The notes beneath the pieces are model-generated. The model was not told where the DNA came from. It saw nothing but the letters and a program-made list of their open reading frames with translations, and did no database searches. A DNA stretch of 64,000 nucleotides. Source: JANXXV01 sp040002435 (GTDB lineage Bacteria > Acidobacteriota > Terriglobia > Bryobacterales > Bryobacteraceae). A program made the translations under genes and the position numbers. Of this stretch, positions 8,518-18,535 are shown piece by piece; within the stretch, counting starts at the first letter, position 1, and the number at the start of each line of letters is the position of its first letter. Location of the stretch: the NCBI GenBank assembly GCA_040002435.1, contig JBDUEM010000003.1:20172-84171 (forward strand), written 5' to 3'.

Positions 8518-11500
8518 GTGTTTGTCACCTGTTGCCAGCCCCTTTTCAGCCTTGTGTGTGTCGCGTCCCGCTTCGCTCTTGTCAGTCTGTTGACTATCGC
8601 GTTCGTCCGCGCGGCCCCTCCTGAACGCGTCAGCTTTAATCGGGACATTCGCCCCGTCATGTCGGACACATGCTTCCGCTGCCATGGACCGGACAAGAGT
8701 TCGCGCATCGCCGGCTTTCGCCTCGATATACGCGAGGAAGCACTCAAGCCGCTGAAGGATGGCGCTATTCCAATCGTTCCTGGAGATCCCGAAAAAAGTG
8801 CCATCGTGCAGCGTATCTTTGCGCCCACGGTCGCCAGGCGGATGCCGCCGCAGTCAGCCCACAAGGAACTTACCGGGAAGCAGAAAGACACTTTCCGGCG
8901 TTGGGTCGCCGAGGGAGCCGTTTACGAAGGGCATTGGGCGTATGAGCCCGTCAGGCGTCCTCGCGCGCCCGAACTTGCGGATTCGAAGGCTCCCCCTCAC
9001 AACCCGATCGACAATTTCATCCAGGACCGCCTCGTCCGCGAAGGACTGACTGCCTCTCCAGAAGCTGACCGGCGCACGCTGATCCGGCGCGTTACGTTGG
9101 ATCTCACCGGCATGCTCCCGACGCCGGCTGACGTTGCGTCCTTCGAAAGTGACCCATCGCCGGCAGCATACCAGCGCGTGGTAGATCGCCTGCTGGCGTC
9201 GCCACACTATGCGGAACAGCGCACCATGCACTGGCTTGATGCGGTGCGGTACGCCGATACCTGCGGCTTTCACGGCGACAATATTTTCCCTGCGTGGCCT
9301 TACCGTGACTACGTCCTGAATAGCTTCCGCGATAACAAGCCCTTCGACGTCTTTACCCGGGAGCAATTGGCAGGCGACCTCTTGCCCAACGCGACCACGG
9401 ACCAGAAGGTCGCATCCGCTTACAACCGGCTGAATCGCACTTCGGCCGAAGGCGGCCTGCAGCCGAAAGAGTATCTGGCAAAGTACGGCGCCGACCGGGT
9501 GCGCACCGTAAGTGCCGTTTGGCTCGGCACCACCACGGGTTGCGCTGAATGCCATGATCACAAATTCGATCCGATCCTGACAAAAGATTTCTACGCGATG
9601 AAAGCATTTTTCGCCGACGTCGAGGAGACCGGTCTGATGCCCGACCGTGGTGTGAAAGCATGGGGCACACAGATTGAATTGCCGACGCCTGAGCAGCAGG
9701 AAATGCGAAAGACCCTGGACGCCAGGATCGCGCAAGCAACACAGGCGCTTGCAGCAGCGCAGAAGAGTCTCTCTTTCACCCCGGAGCAGGAGAAAGCACT
9801 GCTGGATCGCTGGCAAGCTGGAGGTCTTGCGTGGACCTTTCAAAAGCCCATCGGAGCAGAGAGTGCCAACGGCGCAAAGCTCACCCTCTATAACAACCCG
9901 GTTCAGACTGTGGACTCGCCGGAAAGCACTCCGGGCAACGGCCTGATCGTCGCTAGCGGACCCAATCCGGACAATGAGGTCTATACGGTTACTCTTCGCC
10001 CGGGTGAAGGCCGATGGACCGCGCTTGGCGTAGACGTGGGACAGGATGAAAGCCTGCCCGGCAATCGGGTGTCCCGCGGTGCGGACCGCTTCGTGTTGAC
10101 CGGCGTTGAAGCCACACTCGAAGAACCGAATCGAGCTCCACGCAACTTAGCCATTTCTCTCGCCACTGGCGACCAGTCCCCTCAAAACGGAATGCCCGCC
10201 ATGGCCGTTCTGGACCACAACCCAAACACGGGCTGGGGTGCCGCTTTGGGCGACTCAGGCAATCCATTTCTCGCCCTGCGATTCGCCAGTGCACTCAACA
10301 CCACGTCCGATTCGCGCATCGCTGTTCGCCTGCGCCATGAGTCGGTGGACTATCGCCGCGCCGTCCTTGGCCGATTTCGGTTAGCGCTTTCGTCTGCCGT
10401 GTATTCGTGGCCCGCGGACGGTGATACAGCAAAGCGGATGAAGAGTAAGAGTCCGAATGGGGAAAAGACTTGGGCCAGCGGACTCCCGGACCACGTCGTA
10501 GCCGCCCTGCAAGCGGAGCCTGGCAAACGTACCGATATTCAAAGAAAAGACCTTGCCGATTATCAGGCCTGGGCTTCCGCGGATTTAGCTCCACTACGCA
10601 TCCGGCTCGAAACTTTGAACGCGGAAGCGAACATGCTTGAGGCCTCAATTGCCCACGTGGTGACCACCGTCGCGGCAACGCCACGCGAGACCCGCATTCT
10701 TCCGCGCGGTAACTGGATGGACGATTCCGCTCCGATAGTGGAACCCGCAATTCCGGAGCGGTTCGGAAAATTGGACACAGGCGGAAAACGCGCTAGCCGG
10801 CTTGATTTGGCGAACTGGATTGGCTCGCCTGATAACCCGCTAACCGCCCGCGTGTTCGCTAACAGGATATGGCGGCAGTTTTTCGGAACCGGTATTTCCA
10901 AGGTGCTCGACGATGTCGGGTCGCAGGGGGAATGGCCTACACATCCAGAACTGCTCGACTGGCTGGCTTCTGAATTCATGCATCCTGAGTGGGACGCCGC
11001 CGGCACACATGCCTGGGACGTAAAGCACTTGGTTCGTACTATCGTTCTAAGCCACACCTACCGGCAGGCGTCGATTCCCACTCCGGTAACGGAAGCCAAA
11101 GATCCTGAAAATCGTCTGCTCGCGCGGCAGGCTCGCTTCCGTGTAGAGGCCGAGAGCGTTCGAGACATCGCGCTGCAGGTTTCCGGCCTCATGAACGAAG
11201 CAGTTGGCGGCCCCAGCGTAAGGCCATATCAGCCCGATGGCTATCTGGCTACATTGAATTTTCCGAAGCGTGAATACTCGGCTAGCCGGGACGAGGACCT
11301 TTACCGCCGCGGAGTCTACACCTTCTGGCGGAGAACTTTCTTACATCCGGCGCTGCTCAACTTTGACGCTCCGACGCGCGAGGAATGCACGGTGAATCGA
11401 GTGATTTCCAACACGCCGTTGCAGGCTCTGGACCTGTTGAACGATCCCATTTTCATCGAAGCGGCGCGGGTCTTCGCTGAGAAAGCCGTGCAAACGGGAG

Positions 11501-11760
11501 GAGCCAGCTTTACTGAGCGGCTGGACTGGGCTTTTCAACAGTCCCTCAATCGCAAACCTACTGTACAAGAGCGAGGCATCCTGGAAAGCCTCTATAAAAA
11601 GAACCTCCAGCGTTTCACAGCGACTCCGGCGAGCGCGCGCGAATTCGTCCGCATCGGCGACGCTCCTCTACCGGGCGCGATGAACTTACCTCAACTTGCA
11701 GCCATGACCACGGTCACACGCGTACTTTTGAATCTCCATGAAACAATCACGAGGAATTAA
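8518..11760 (+). CDS. DUF1549/DUF1553 protein with N-terminal cytochrome c-like (PSCyt1) domain
   Basis: The protein has 1080 residues with a GTG start at 8518 that leads into a signal peptide; there is no strong ribosome site, so the start is uncertain. A planctomycete-type cytochrome C domain carries a haem motif in CFRCHGPD, followed by DUF1549 (about residues 155-370) with its conserved second CxxCH, in GCAECHDHKFDP. A jelly-roll-like region lies between about 440 and 620. DUF1553 follows (about 770-1040), including the typical TARVFANRIWRQFFG and RRTFLHPALLNFDAP. Such proteins are paired with DUF1501 partners across Planctomycetes and Acidobacteriota. The reaction is not established; a role in periplasmic polysaccharide or sulfated-glycan degradation is often proposed. 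Confidence 0.93.
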   Translation: MFVTCCQPLFSLVCVASRFALVSLLTIAFVRAAPPERVSFNRDIRPVMSDTCFRCHGPDKSSRIAGFRLDIREEALKPLKDGAIPIVPGDPEKSAIVQRIFAPTVARRMPPQSAHKELTGKQKDTFRRWVAEGAVYEGHWAYEPVRRPRAPELADSKAPPHNPIDNFIQDRLVREGLTASPEADRRTLIRRVTLDLTGMLPTPADVASFESDPSPAAYQRVVDRLLASPHYAEQRTMHWLDAVRYADTCGFHGDNIFPAWPYRDYVLNSFRDNKPFDVFTREQLAGDLLPNATTDQKVASAYNRLNRTSAEGGLQPKEYLAKYGADRVRTVSAVWLGTTTGCAECHDHKFDPILTKDFYAMKAFFADVEETGLMPDRGVKAWGTQIELPTPEQQEMRKTLDARIAQATQALAAAQKSLSFTPEQEKALLDRWQAGGLAWTFQKPIGAESANGAKLTLYNNPVQTVDSPESTPGNGLIVASGPNPDNEVYTVTLRPGEGRWTALGVDVGQDESLPGNRVSRGADRFVLTGVEATLEEPNRAPRNLAISLATGDQSPQNGMPAMAVLDHNPNTGWGAALGDSGNPFLALRFASALNTTSDSRIAVRLRHESVDYRRAVLGRFRLALSSAVYSWPADGDTAKRMKSKSPNGEKTWASGLPDHVVAALQAEPGKRTDIQRKDLADYQAWASADLAPLRIRLETLNAEANMLEASIAHVVTTVAATPRETRILPRGNWMDDSAPIVEPAIPERFGKLDTGGKRASRLDLANWIGSPDNPLTARVFANRIWRQFFGTGISKVLDDVGSQGEWPTHPELLDWLASEFMHPEWDAAGTHAWDVKHLVRTIVLSHTYRQASIPTPVTEAKDPENRLLARQARFRVEAESVRDIALQVSGLMNEAVGGPSVRPYQPDGYLATLNFPKREYSASRDEDLYRRGVYTFWRRTFLHPALLNFDAPTREECTVNRVISNTPLQALDLLNDPIFIEAARVFAEKAVQTGGASFTERLDWAFQQSLNRKPTVQERGILESLYKKNLQRFTATPASAREFVRIGDAPLPGAMNLPQLAAMTTVTRVLLNLHETITRN

Positions 11761-11761
11761 G

Positions 11762-13165
11762 ATGCAGCCTGACTACGCCACCATGCAACGTCGTACCTTT
11801 CTGGGCCGTGGAGCGGCGGGCCTCGGGCTCGTGGCGTTAAATTCCCTATTGAGACCCAGCCTCCTCCAGGGCCGCGGCGCCGTAGATCCGCTCGATTTTC
11901 CCGCCAAGGCGAAGCGCGTCATATTTCTTTATCAGGCGGGCGGCCCTTCCCACCTGGAAACGTTCGATTTCAAACCCAAGTTGCTGGAAATGTCCGGGAA
12001 GCCTATGCCGGATTCCATGACGAAAGGCCAGCAGATCGCTCAATTGCAGGGGAAGGAATTGATTTGCTTCGGTCCTCAGCACGGCTTCAAATCCTTCGGC
12101 AAGTCGGGCCAGCAAATCTGCGAGTTATTCCCGCAGATCGGAAGCGTCGCTGACGATATTTGTATCGTCCGGTCCATGTGGACGGAGCAGATCAATCACG
12201 ACCCCGCGCATACCATCATGAACACGGGGTCGATTCTTACGGGACGGCCAAGCATGGGATCGTGGGTGCTTTATGGTTTGGGTTCGGAGTCGGAAGATCT
12301 GCCCGGTTTCGTCGTTCTTATGTCCTCCGGCCGCGGAGGCCAGATGCAGCCCATCGCCGCGCGTCAGTGGTCCGCCGGTAATCTTCCCAGTAAATTCCAA
12401 GGGGTGAAATTCAATTCCGCCGGTGATCCGGTGCTCTACATCAAGACCCCTGGAGGATTGAGCACCGGCGCGCAGAAGGACTCCATCGACGCCATCAACG
12501 CGTTGAACCGCATTGAGGACACCATGAAGCATGATCCGGAGATTCAGACTCGGATCTCACAATACGAGATGGCGTTCAAGATGCAGGCCAGCGTACCCGG
12601 CCTGATGGATATGAGCAAGGAGCCGAAGAAGGTGCTGGATGCCTACGGCGCAAATCCGGGTGATGGGTCCTTCGCCTCGAATTGTCTGCTCGCCCGCCGT
12701 CTTGCGGAACGCGGCGTCCGCTTCATCCAGCTCTACCATAGGGATTGGGACCATCATGGCGCGGTGAAAAAGGGCGTCGAGTACAAAGCGGAGGAGGTCG
12801 ACAAAGCGACCGCTGCGTTGATCAACGATTTGAAGGAGCGTGGAATGTTTGAAGACACGCTCGTGATTTTTGGCGGTGAGTTCGGCAGAACTCCAATGTC
12901 ACAGGGAGACGGCCGGGACCACCACATCAAAGGCTTCTCGTACATGCTGGCCGGCGGCGGTATCAAGCGGGGAATCAGCTATGGCGGTACGGACGACCTC
13001 GGCTATGCCGCGGTCGACAATCCGGTGAGCATTCACGATTTTCATGCGACGCTGCTGCACCTGCTCGGCATGAATGCTGCGAAGCTCTCCATCAAGTACC
13101 AGGGACTTGATGTCCGCCTGATTGGGCCGCAAGGCGGCGTTGTAGTTAAAGACATCCTGGCGTGA
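11762..13165 (+). CDS. DUF1501 family protein, Tat-exported
   Basis: The protein has 467 residues. ATG at 11762 was preferred over an ATG at 11738 inside the upstream gene, because GAGG at about 11752 gives correct spacing. The N-terminus is a twin-arginine signal (MQRRTFLGRGAAGLG) followed by a hydrophobic stretch. The body has the DUF1501 hallmarks: IFLYQAGGPSHLETFD early, GGEFGRTPMSQGDGRDHH late, and HDFHATLLHLLG near the end. The fold is related to the sulfatase/alkaline phosphatase superfamily, and these Asp/His-rich segments would be its metal site. The start follows the stop of the DUF1549/1553 gene by 1 nt, so the two are one operon and probably one functional unit. Confidence 0.93.
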   Translation: MQPDYATMQRRTFLGRGAAGLGLVALNSLLRPSLLQGRGAVDPLDFPAKAKRVIFLYQAGGPSHLETFDFKPKLLEMSGKPMPDSMTKGQQIAQLQGKELICFGPQHGFKSFGKSGQQICELFPQIGSVADDICIVRSMWTEQINHDPAHTIMNTGSILTGRPSMGSWVLYGLGSESEDLPGFVVLMSSGRGGQMQPIAARQWSAGNLPSKFQGVKFNSAGDPVLYIKTPGGLSTGAQKDSIDAINALNRIEDTMKHDPEIQTRISQYEMAFKMQASVPGLMDMSKEPKKVLDAYGANPGDGSFASNCLLARRLAERGVRFIQLYHRDWDHHGAVKKGVEYKAEEVDKATAALINDLKERGMFEDTLVIFGGEFGRTPMSQGDGRDHHIKGFSYMLAGGGIKRGISYGGTDDLGYAAVDNPVSIHDFHATLLHLLGMNAAKLSIKYQGLDVRLIGPQGGVVVKDILA

Positions 13166-13194
13166 GGCTAAGCTGGCCGCACGGCGCTATCGTC

Positions 13195-15138
13195 TCAGCC
13201 GCAGCACGAGCGGGTTTCTTTCGATGCTGCGGTCAAGCCGTCCTGCTTCGACGCTGAGGGCGGCAAGTCGTTAGCTGGGTTCATTTCGAAGAATCCGTTC
13301 GGCTTGAGAAGGAAGCCAATGTAAGACGTCGGCATCACGGGATAGTCTTCCGGACGCGGGATGTGGGTGTGCCCGAAGGTATACCAGAACACCACATCGG
13401 TATCTGCCACGGGACGATCGTTCTCTGTCCACTTCGATAGTCCGTCGCCACCAGTGCTTTGATTCGGATAGTCGCCCGCCGCATATCGTTCGTCTTCCCG
13501 GTGAGGCGTCACCCAGACGTGATGATTCACGAAGCCCGCTCGCTTGCGCCACCAGGCATTGGGTGAAGCGAACGGAAATGAGTTGTCGCCCGGCAGGAAC
13601 TTGTAGCCCACCGGCACACCGACGGAGTTCTTTACCGACGGGTTGATTACGCGCCACGAACGTGCAGTTTCAAGTTTCAAGTGACCTCGCGCCTCCTTCT
13701 CGGTGGCGAGGTCCGTGGCCCGCGCCTGGAAGGCGTTTTCGTACGGGTTGCCTTCGCCCAGGGGGTCGGCCTCCACGTCAATTCGCTGCACTGTATTCGC
13801 GGTGCCGTCCAGGTCGAAGTCCAGACGAACGTTAAAGAAGTGCTGATGATTCGGAGCGTAGAGTTGCGGAGCGATTAGGGCTCCATAGGGAGACCGCTCG
13901 CCCGGGCCAAGCGCACCAAGCGAGAGAATACCCGTTAGCTTGATCTCAAACTGAATGTTGCCGTCCTGATAGAAATACCAAAAGAACCCGTACTCGTAGT
14001 TCTCCACCGTGGAGATGGACGACACCACGAGGCGGCGGGAACGGCGAACCTCAGGCGCATCCGGCAAACGGCGATCGGTGTGTTTCCACAGAATGCCGAA
14101 ATCCTCTTCATGCAGGCAGACTGCGTTGGGAATCGTCAGCGGTCCTCCGCGGCTGTCGCAAAGATGCGCGTCAAGATAGACTATGTGCCCAAGACAATCG
14201 CAGCCGAGGCGAAGGCTGTTGGCACACATGCCCATGCCGTATTCGCCAACGTCAAAGGCATTCTTCCGCGCCTGTTGGGGGCTGGGATCGCCATAGGGAA
14301 CCACCATCTCGGTGAGCGAAGCGCGGTAGAGGACGGACCGGTCCTGGCCCTGATCGTGATATCGGATGTGATGAAGCGTGAGTCCTTCGCGCGCGTTGAA
14401 GCCGATTACGAATTTCCAGTTCTGCCAGCTCAACTGATGGCCTTCCAAAGTGAAGCTGGGGCCTTCGGGCTGAGCGACGGTAAGAGGCTTGATGTCGCCT
14501 CTGTGGTTGGGCACGCGTTGGGCGGAATAGTTGCCTGGCTGCGGTGGCAGCGGCCAGACACCGTATTCCTCCACCCGGATTACCTTCATGACGTTGAGGT
14601 CAACCACCGGCCGGATGCCTTCGATCGGCCGCGCGTAGCCGTTGTCGGTGCTATCTGCCCGCAGAAAGCAGAGCGGCCGTGCAAGGCGGCGGGTTCGATC
14701 TTCCTCTGAACCATAGTTGCCGGCGCTCCAAATATCCACCATTACCAGAGACGTGTCCTCGATTCCGTAGTGCTTCTTCAGGGCGGCGGCGAACTCCTCA
14801 CTCGCCAGCACTGCTTGTTCACACTCCACCTGCTCGTCGACGGACATCGTGGGCTGCGCACCGTGCGGCGCGTAACGCGGCGAAGAGACAGCGCCGGTAG
14901 CCAAATTCACGTTGACATGGAAACAGGCGTTTCGGGCGTTGTCGTGCAGAACGGCTTCCCCTTCACGGTGCATTGGGTCGATCCTAGGCCACGCGTGAAC
15001 GGCGTCTTTGGGTGGTTCCTTCAACATGACGCTGATCACGCGGGTGGATGGTGTAAATTCTGGCAGGGTCCGCAGGAGTTCAATGGCACGTCCCAATTCG
15101 GCTGCTGAAAGTGGTTCTAAAGGGTGTAGATGCGACAT
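13195..15138 (-). CDS. Copper-containing primary-amine oxidase
   Basis: The protein has 647 residues, the normal length for a bacterial copper amine oxidase, which converts primary amines to aldehydes with release of ammonia and hydrogen peroxide. Tyr381 in NYEYGF is the precursor of the topaquinone cofactor. His431 and His433 (HQHFF) and His592 (HTHIPR) are the copper ligands. Asp328 (CDSRGG) is the expected catalytic base. The order and spacing match the Arthrobacter enzyme closely. No signal peptide is visible, so it is probably cytoplasmic. It is convergent with the DUF1501 gene and ends 30 bp from it. The extreme C-terminus (TRSCCG) is unusual in ending with a Cys pair. Confidence 0.95.
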   Translation of the reverse strand: MSHLHPLEPLSAAELGRAIELLRTLPEFTPSTRVISVMLKEPPKDAVHAWPRIDPMHREGEAVLHDNARNACFHVNVNLATGAVSSPRYAPHGAQPTMSVDEQVECEQAVLASEEFAAALKKHYGIEDTSLVMVDIWSAGNYGSEEDRTRRLARPLCFLRADSTDNGYARPIEGIRPVVDLNVMKVIRVEEYGVWPLPPQPGNYSAQRVPNHRGDIKPLTVAQPEGPSFTLEGHQLSWQNWKFVIGFNAREGLTLHHIRYHDQGQDRSVLYRASLTEMVVPYGDPSPQQARKNAFDVGEYGMGMCANSLRLGCDCLGHIVYLDAHLCDSRGGPLTIPNAVCLHEEDFGILWKHTDRRLPDAPEVRRSRRLVVSSISTVENYEYGFFWYFYQDGNIQFEIKLTGILSLGALGPGERSPYGALIAPQLYAPNHQHFFNVRLDFDLDGTANTVQRIDVEADPLGEGNPYENAFQARATDLATEKEARGHLKLETARSWRVINPSVKNSVGVPVGYKFLPGDNSFPFASPNAWWRKRAGFVNHHVWVTPHREDERYAAGDYPNQSTGGDGLSKWTENDRPVADTDVVFWYTFGHTHIPRPEDYPVMPTSYIGFLLKPNGFFEMNPANDLPPSASKQDGLTAASKETRSCCG

Positions 15139-15364
15139 AACAAATCCTCATGTAAGAGAAAACACTCGGACTGGGAGGGTGGCTAGGACCGATTATACAT
15201 TGACGCGCTTGGAACCACCGGTCAGTTCGCCAGTGTGCTGCTTGTGAATATGGTGCGAGGTGTCCGGTTCCTCGTGGCACCACTCAATTCCTCAAGACGC
15301 GGCGAGGCGGTATCCTCGTGTAAAGTGCTACGTAACCGTACATCTCGAGAAAGATAGAGTGACG

Positions 15365-15766
15365 ATGAGAACGGAATTGCTACGATTCAACGGCGCTGTC
15401 GAGCGGGATCCCGCGATCGACACGTGGATTAAAGTGCGTCAAGGTGAGCTGGGAGCTATCGCGCAGCAGTGGTTTGAGGTAATGCGAAAATGCGGGGACG
15501 AAGTCCGGGAACTCATGCATGACGGCTGCCCGGTTGCATGTTTGGGAGATGTGCCTTTCGGCTACGTCAATGTATTTAATTCGCACGTAAACGTGGGGTT
15601 CTTTCAGGGTGCGGCGCTGCCGGATCCCGCTCACCTGTTGCAAGGCACCGGTAAGTTCATGCGCCATGTGAAATTGAGACCGGGAACGGCCACCAACGCC
15701 ACAGCGCTAATGAGCTTGATCGACACGGCTTACTTGGACATAAAGGAGCGCGTTGAAAATGGCTAG
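15365..15766 (+). CDS. DUF1801 (YdhG-like) domain protein
   Basis: From ATG at 15365 the protein has 133 residues. The open frame begins at 15260, but its first 35 codons show no family similarity. The segment around GYVNVFNSHVNVGFFQGAALPDP and KFMRHVKLRPG is typical of DUF1801 proteins, a small alpha/beta family related to the YjbR-like fold. The molecular function is unknown. It stands alone between the amine oxidase (divergent) and the esterase fusion. Confidence 0.75.
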   Translation: MRTELLRFNGAVERDPAIDTWIKVRQGELGAIAQQWFEVMRKCGDEVRELMHDGCPVACLGDVPFGYVNVFNSHVNVGFFQGAALPDPAHLLQGTGKFMRHVKLRPGTATNATALMSLIDTAYLDIKERVENG

Positions 15767-15901
15767 CTCACGGAAGCGCCTTTAGATGCCGACGCCTGTT
15801 CAGGTGTAATGGCGTCTTCGGGTCCAGGCAGCGACATGACAAGGTTCGGCCTGCCTGCGGAAACCGCGCCTCGCTCGCGTGAGGAGTTAACATACTACGT
15901 A

Positions 15902-18412
15902 ATGCCGATCCTCATGCTGTTCCTCCTCTCGCTCCTCGCGTACCTGCCCGCCGCCGCACAACCCCTCAGCGTTGAGAATGCACTGGCAAAGCCGATTCTA
16001 GCCGCGAACCAACCCCTTGTGGAGGTTCAGGTATATACTGCCTCCCACGTGAAATCCATGCCGTCGGTCAGCACGGCACAGCAATGGACGCAGACGAAAG
16101 AAAAGTTGCGACAGCAGCTGTTGAATGAAGTGGTTTTGCGCGGACAGGGCCGCAAGTGGGCCGAAGCGAAGACTCGCGTGGAATGGCTGGACGAACTTCC
16201 CGGCTCGGGCTATCGCATCAAGCGCCTCCGTTACGAGGTGGTCCCCGGCCTGTGGATTCCCGCACTGCTGTATGAGCCCGCAAAACTCACCGGCAAAGTT
16301 CCCGTCATCCTGAACACGAACGGACATGAGGGAACCGGCGTGGCGAACGATTATATTCAGATCCGCTGTATCAACGAGGCTAAAAAAGGCGCGCTCGCAC
16401 TCAACTTCGAGTGGTTGGGAATGGGGCAGCTTAAGATGGACGGCTTCAACCACACCCGAACCAACCAACTGGACTTGGTGGGAACCAGTGGTGTTGCCCT
16501 GCACTACCTTTCTCAAAAGCGCGGACTCGATATCCTCTTGTCTCATCCCAACGCTGACCCTTCCCGCGTCGCAGTGACCGGACTTTCCGGCGGTGGCTGG
16601 CAGACCATCCTCATCAGTTCGCTCGACCCCAGAGTCACCATCGCGGCTCCCGTGGCAGGATATTCCAGCTTCGTTACCCGCGCGCAGTTTCCTGAGCAGG
16701 ACCTTGGCGACAGCGAGCAGACTCCGGTGGATCTTGCAAGCATCGCCGACTACACGACGCTCACGGCGATGCGTGCGCCCAAGCCCACCATGATCAGCAA
16801 CAACGCGTATGACAACTGTTGTTTTCGCGGAGACTACGCCAACGCCCCTCTTATATGGGCGGCTCGCCCGTTTTATGCGTTGTACGGAGCGGCGGACAAG
16901 CTGACCGCGCATATCAACTTCGATCCGGGACACAACTACGGCCAGGAAAATCGCGAGGCTTTTTATCGCTTCGTGCGCGACAACTTCTATGGCGGGGACA
17001 ACGCTGCCTATTCCGAGAAGGAGATCCCATCAGAGGCCGATGTCCGCACGCCAGAGGAGTTGAAAATTAAACTGCCCCCTGACAATCTGGACATACACAA
17101 ACTCGCCCTGCAGCTAAGTGAAGGCCTGCCGCACAAGACCGGAACCCCGAGCCTTGCAGATGTCGTCAAAGCCCATACGTACAAGATCAGCGCAATCGAC
17201 GCCGGGTTCAGCCAGGACATAGAAGGAATTCCCTTCCGCTATTGGCGTCTGCGACTCGACAACGACTGGACGGTGCCGGCAGTTGAGATGGGCGATCCAT
17301 CCAACCCAAAGGTTACTTTGCTTATCGCCGACCAGGGACGAGCCACTCTCGCAGCTGAAGCTCACAGGTTGGTAAAGCAGGAAGGCCGCCGGGTGATCGC
17401 AGTGGATCCGTTCTACTTCGGTGAATCGAAGATCACCAAACTCGACTGGTTATTCGCGCTGCTGATTTCCTCCGTCGGCGACCGTCCCCTTGGCATTCAG
17501 GCGAGTCAGGTTGCGGCCGTTGCGCGGTGGGTAAAGTCACCAGTGACCGTCGAATCGTTCGGACCACGGACCAGCCTGATCGCCGCAGTGGCGGCTGCTT
17601 TGGAACCGAAGGCTATCACGGCTGCAATCACACACGGGGCGCTTTCCTCGCTTCACGACGTACTTCGCAGCGACATGACGGTGGACAAGTTTCCAGAGTT
17701 CTTTACCTTCGGCCTGCTCGAAGCCTGGGACATTCCCGGAGCCAGCCAGTGGCAGTCGCTCTTCGACGGCAAGACTTCGGCAGGCTGGCGCACGCTGGCG
17801 AAGCCGCAGTTCCCCACCAACGGCGGATGGGCGTTGGAAGACGGAACCATCCGGTCTCTGGCAGCCGGCAAACGCGCCGACATCTCTACCGAACGCAGTT
17901 TCCGCAATTTCGAACTGATGTTCGACTGGAAGCTGGCCAAAGGCACCAACAGCGGCGTGAAGTATCTGGTATTCGGCATGCGCCCGAACCCTGAGATTGG
18001 CCAGATTGACCCGGAAGTACCCAAGGCACTTGGCCTGGAGTTGCAGTTGATCGACGACGAGCGCGTGGCCGACGCGAAGGTGAATCCGAGCCACGGTACA
18101 GGAGCTTTGTACCTGTTCGCCGCACCCACGGCGAAACTGCCTCCGCTGCCGATCGAGCAGTGGCACACCGCGCACATTCTGGTGAAAGGTAGTCACGTCG
18201 AACACTGGCTGGACGGAGTCAAGGTACTCGATACGGACCTCGAATCGGAGACGCTGCGTAGAACGATGAAGGCGCAGTCGCGTGAGGATATCCCGAAACT
18301 GAAGAACCTGGACGAACTGAAAGCGGACCCGGCGAAGAAGTATCCGCTGGTGATCACGCACCACGGCGGCGACGCGTGGTATCGCAACATCCGGATTCGC
18401 GAGCTGAACTAA
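15902..18412 (+). CDS. Secreted alpha/beta hydrolase (acetyl xylan esterase-like) fused to DUF1080 domain
   Basis: The protein has 836 residues from ATG 15902, which begins a signal peptide (MPILMLFLLSLLAYLPAAAQ). The frame is open back to 15809, so the start is not certain. Residues about 90-400 form an alpha/beta hydrolase of the acetyl-xylan-esterase/Abhydrolase_7 type, with nucleophile Ser in GLSGGGWQ and a likely catalytic His in FDPGHNYG. A second, weaker hydrolase-like half follows (about 420-620). The last 200 residues are a DUF1080 (3-keto-disaccharide hydrolase/concanavalin-like) domain starting at WQSLFDGKTSAGW. Joining a deacylase to a glycan-binding or glycan-cleaving module suggests action on acylated plant polysaccharide outside the cytoplasm. 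Confidence 0.88.
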   Translation: MPILMLFLLSLLAYLPAAAQPLSVENALAKPILAANQPLVEVQVYTASHVKSMPSVSTAQQWTQTKEKLRQQLLNEVVLRGQGRKWAEAKTRVEWLDELPGSGYRIKRLRYEVVPGLWIPALLYEPAKLTGKVPVILNTNGHEGTGVANDYIQIRCINEAKKGALALNFEWLGMGQLKMDGFNHTRTNQLDLVGTSGVALHYLSQKRGLDILLSHPNADPSRVAVTGLSGGGWQTILISSLDPRVTIAAPVAGYSSFVTRAQFPEQDLGDSEQTPVDLASIADYTTLTAMRAPKPTMISNNAYDNCCFRGDYANAPLIWAARPFYALYGAADKLTAHINFDPGHNYGQENREAFYRFVRDNFYGGDNAAYSEKEIPSEADVRTPEELKIKLPPDNLDIHKLALQLSEGLPHKTGTPSLADVVKAHTYKISAIDAGFSQDIEGIPFRYWRLRLDNDWTVPAVEMGDPSNPKVTLLIADQGRATLAAEAHRLVKQEGRRVIAVDPFYFGESKITKLDWLFALLISSVGDRPLGIQASQVAAVARWVKSPVTVESFGPRTSLIAAVAAALEPKAITAAITHGALSSLHDVLRSDMTVDKFPEFFTFGLLEAWDIPGASQWQSLFDGKTSAGWRTLAKPQFPTNGGWALEDGTIRSLAAGKRADISTERSFRNFELMFDWKLAKGTNSGVKYLVFGMRPNPEIGQIDPEVPKALGLELQLIDDERVADAKVNPSHGTGALYLFAAPTAKLPPLPIEQWHTAHILVKGSHVEHWLDGVKVLDTDLESETLRRTMKAQSREDIPKLKNLDELKADPAKKYPLVITHHGGDAWYRNIRIRELN

Positions 18413-18535
18413 CCTTTGAAAACCGCATTCTTGGGCCTTCGTTGCTATCGCACGCGCCATCTGGCAGAGCTGGGGACCGAGGTCGCCGGAAACTGCGGCA
18501 TTAGCCCGGGTGTAGAATCCTACTAACGAGCGCGC

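Noticed and set aside
13166..13194. Possible terminator between the DUF1501 and amine oxidase genes
   Set aside because: Only short imperfect complementarity; no convincing stem.
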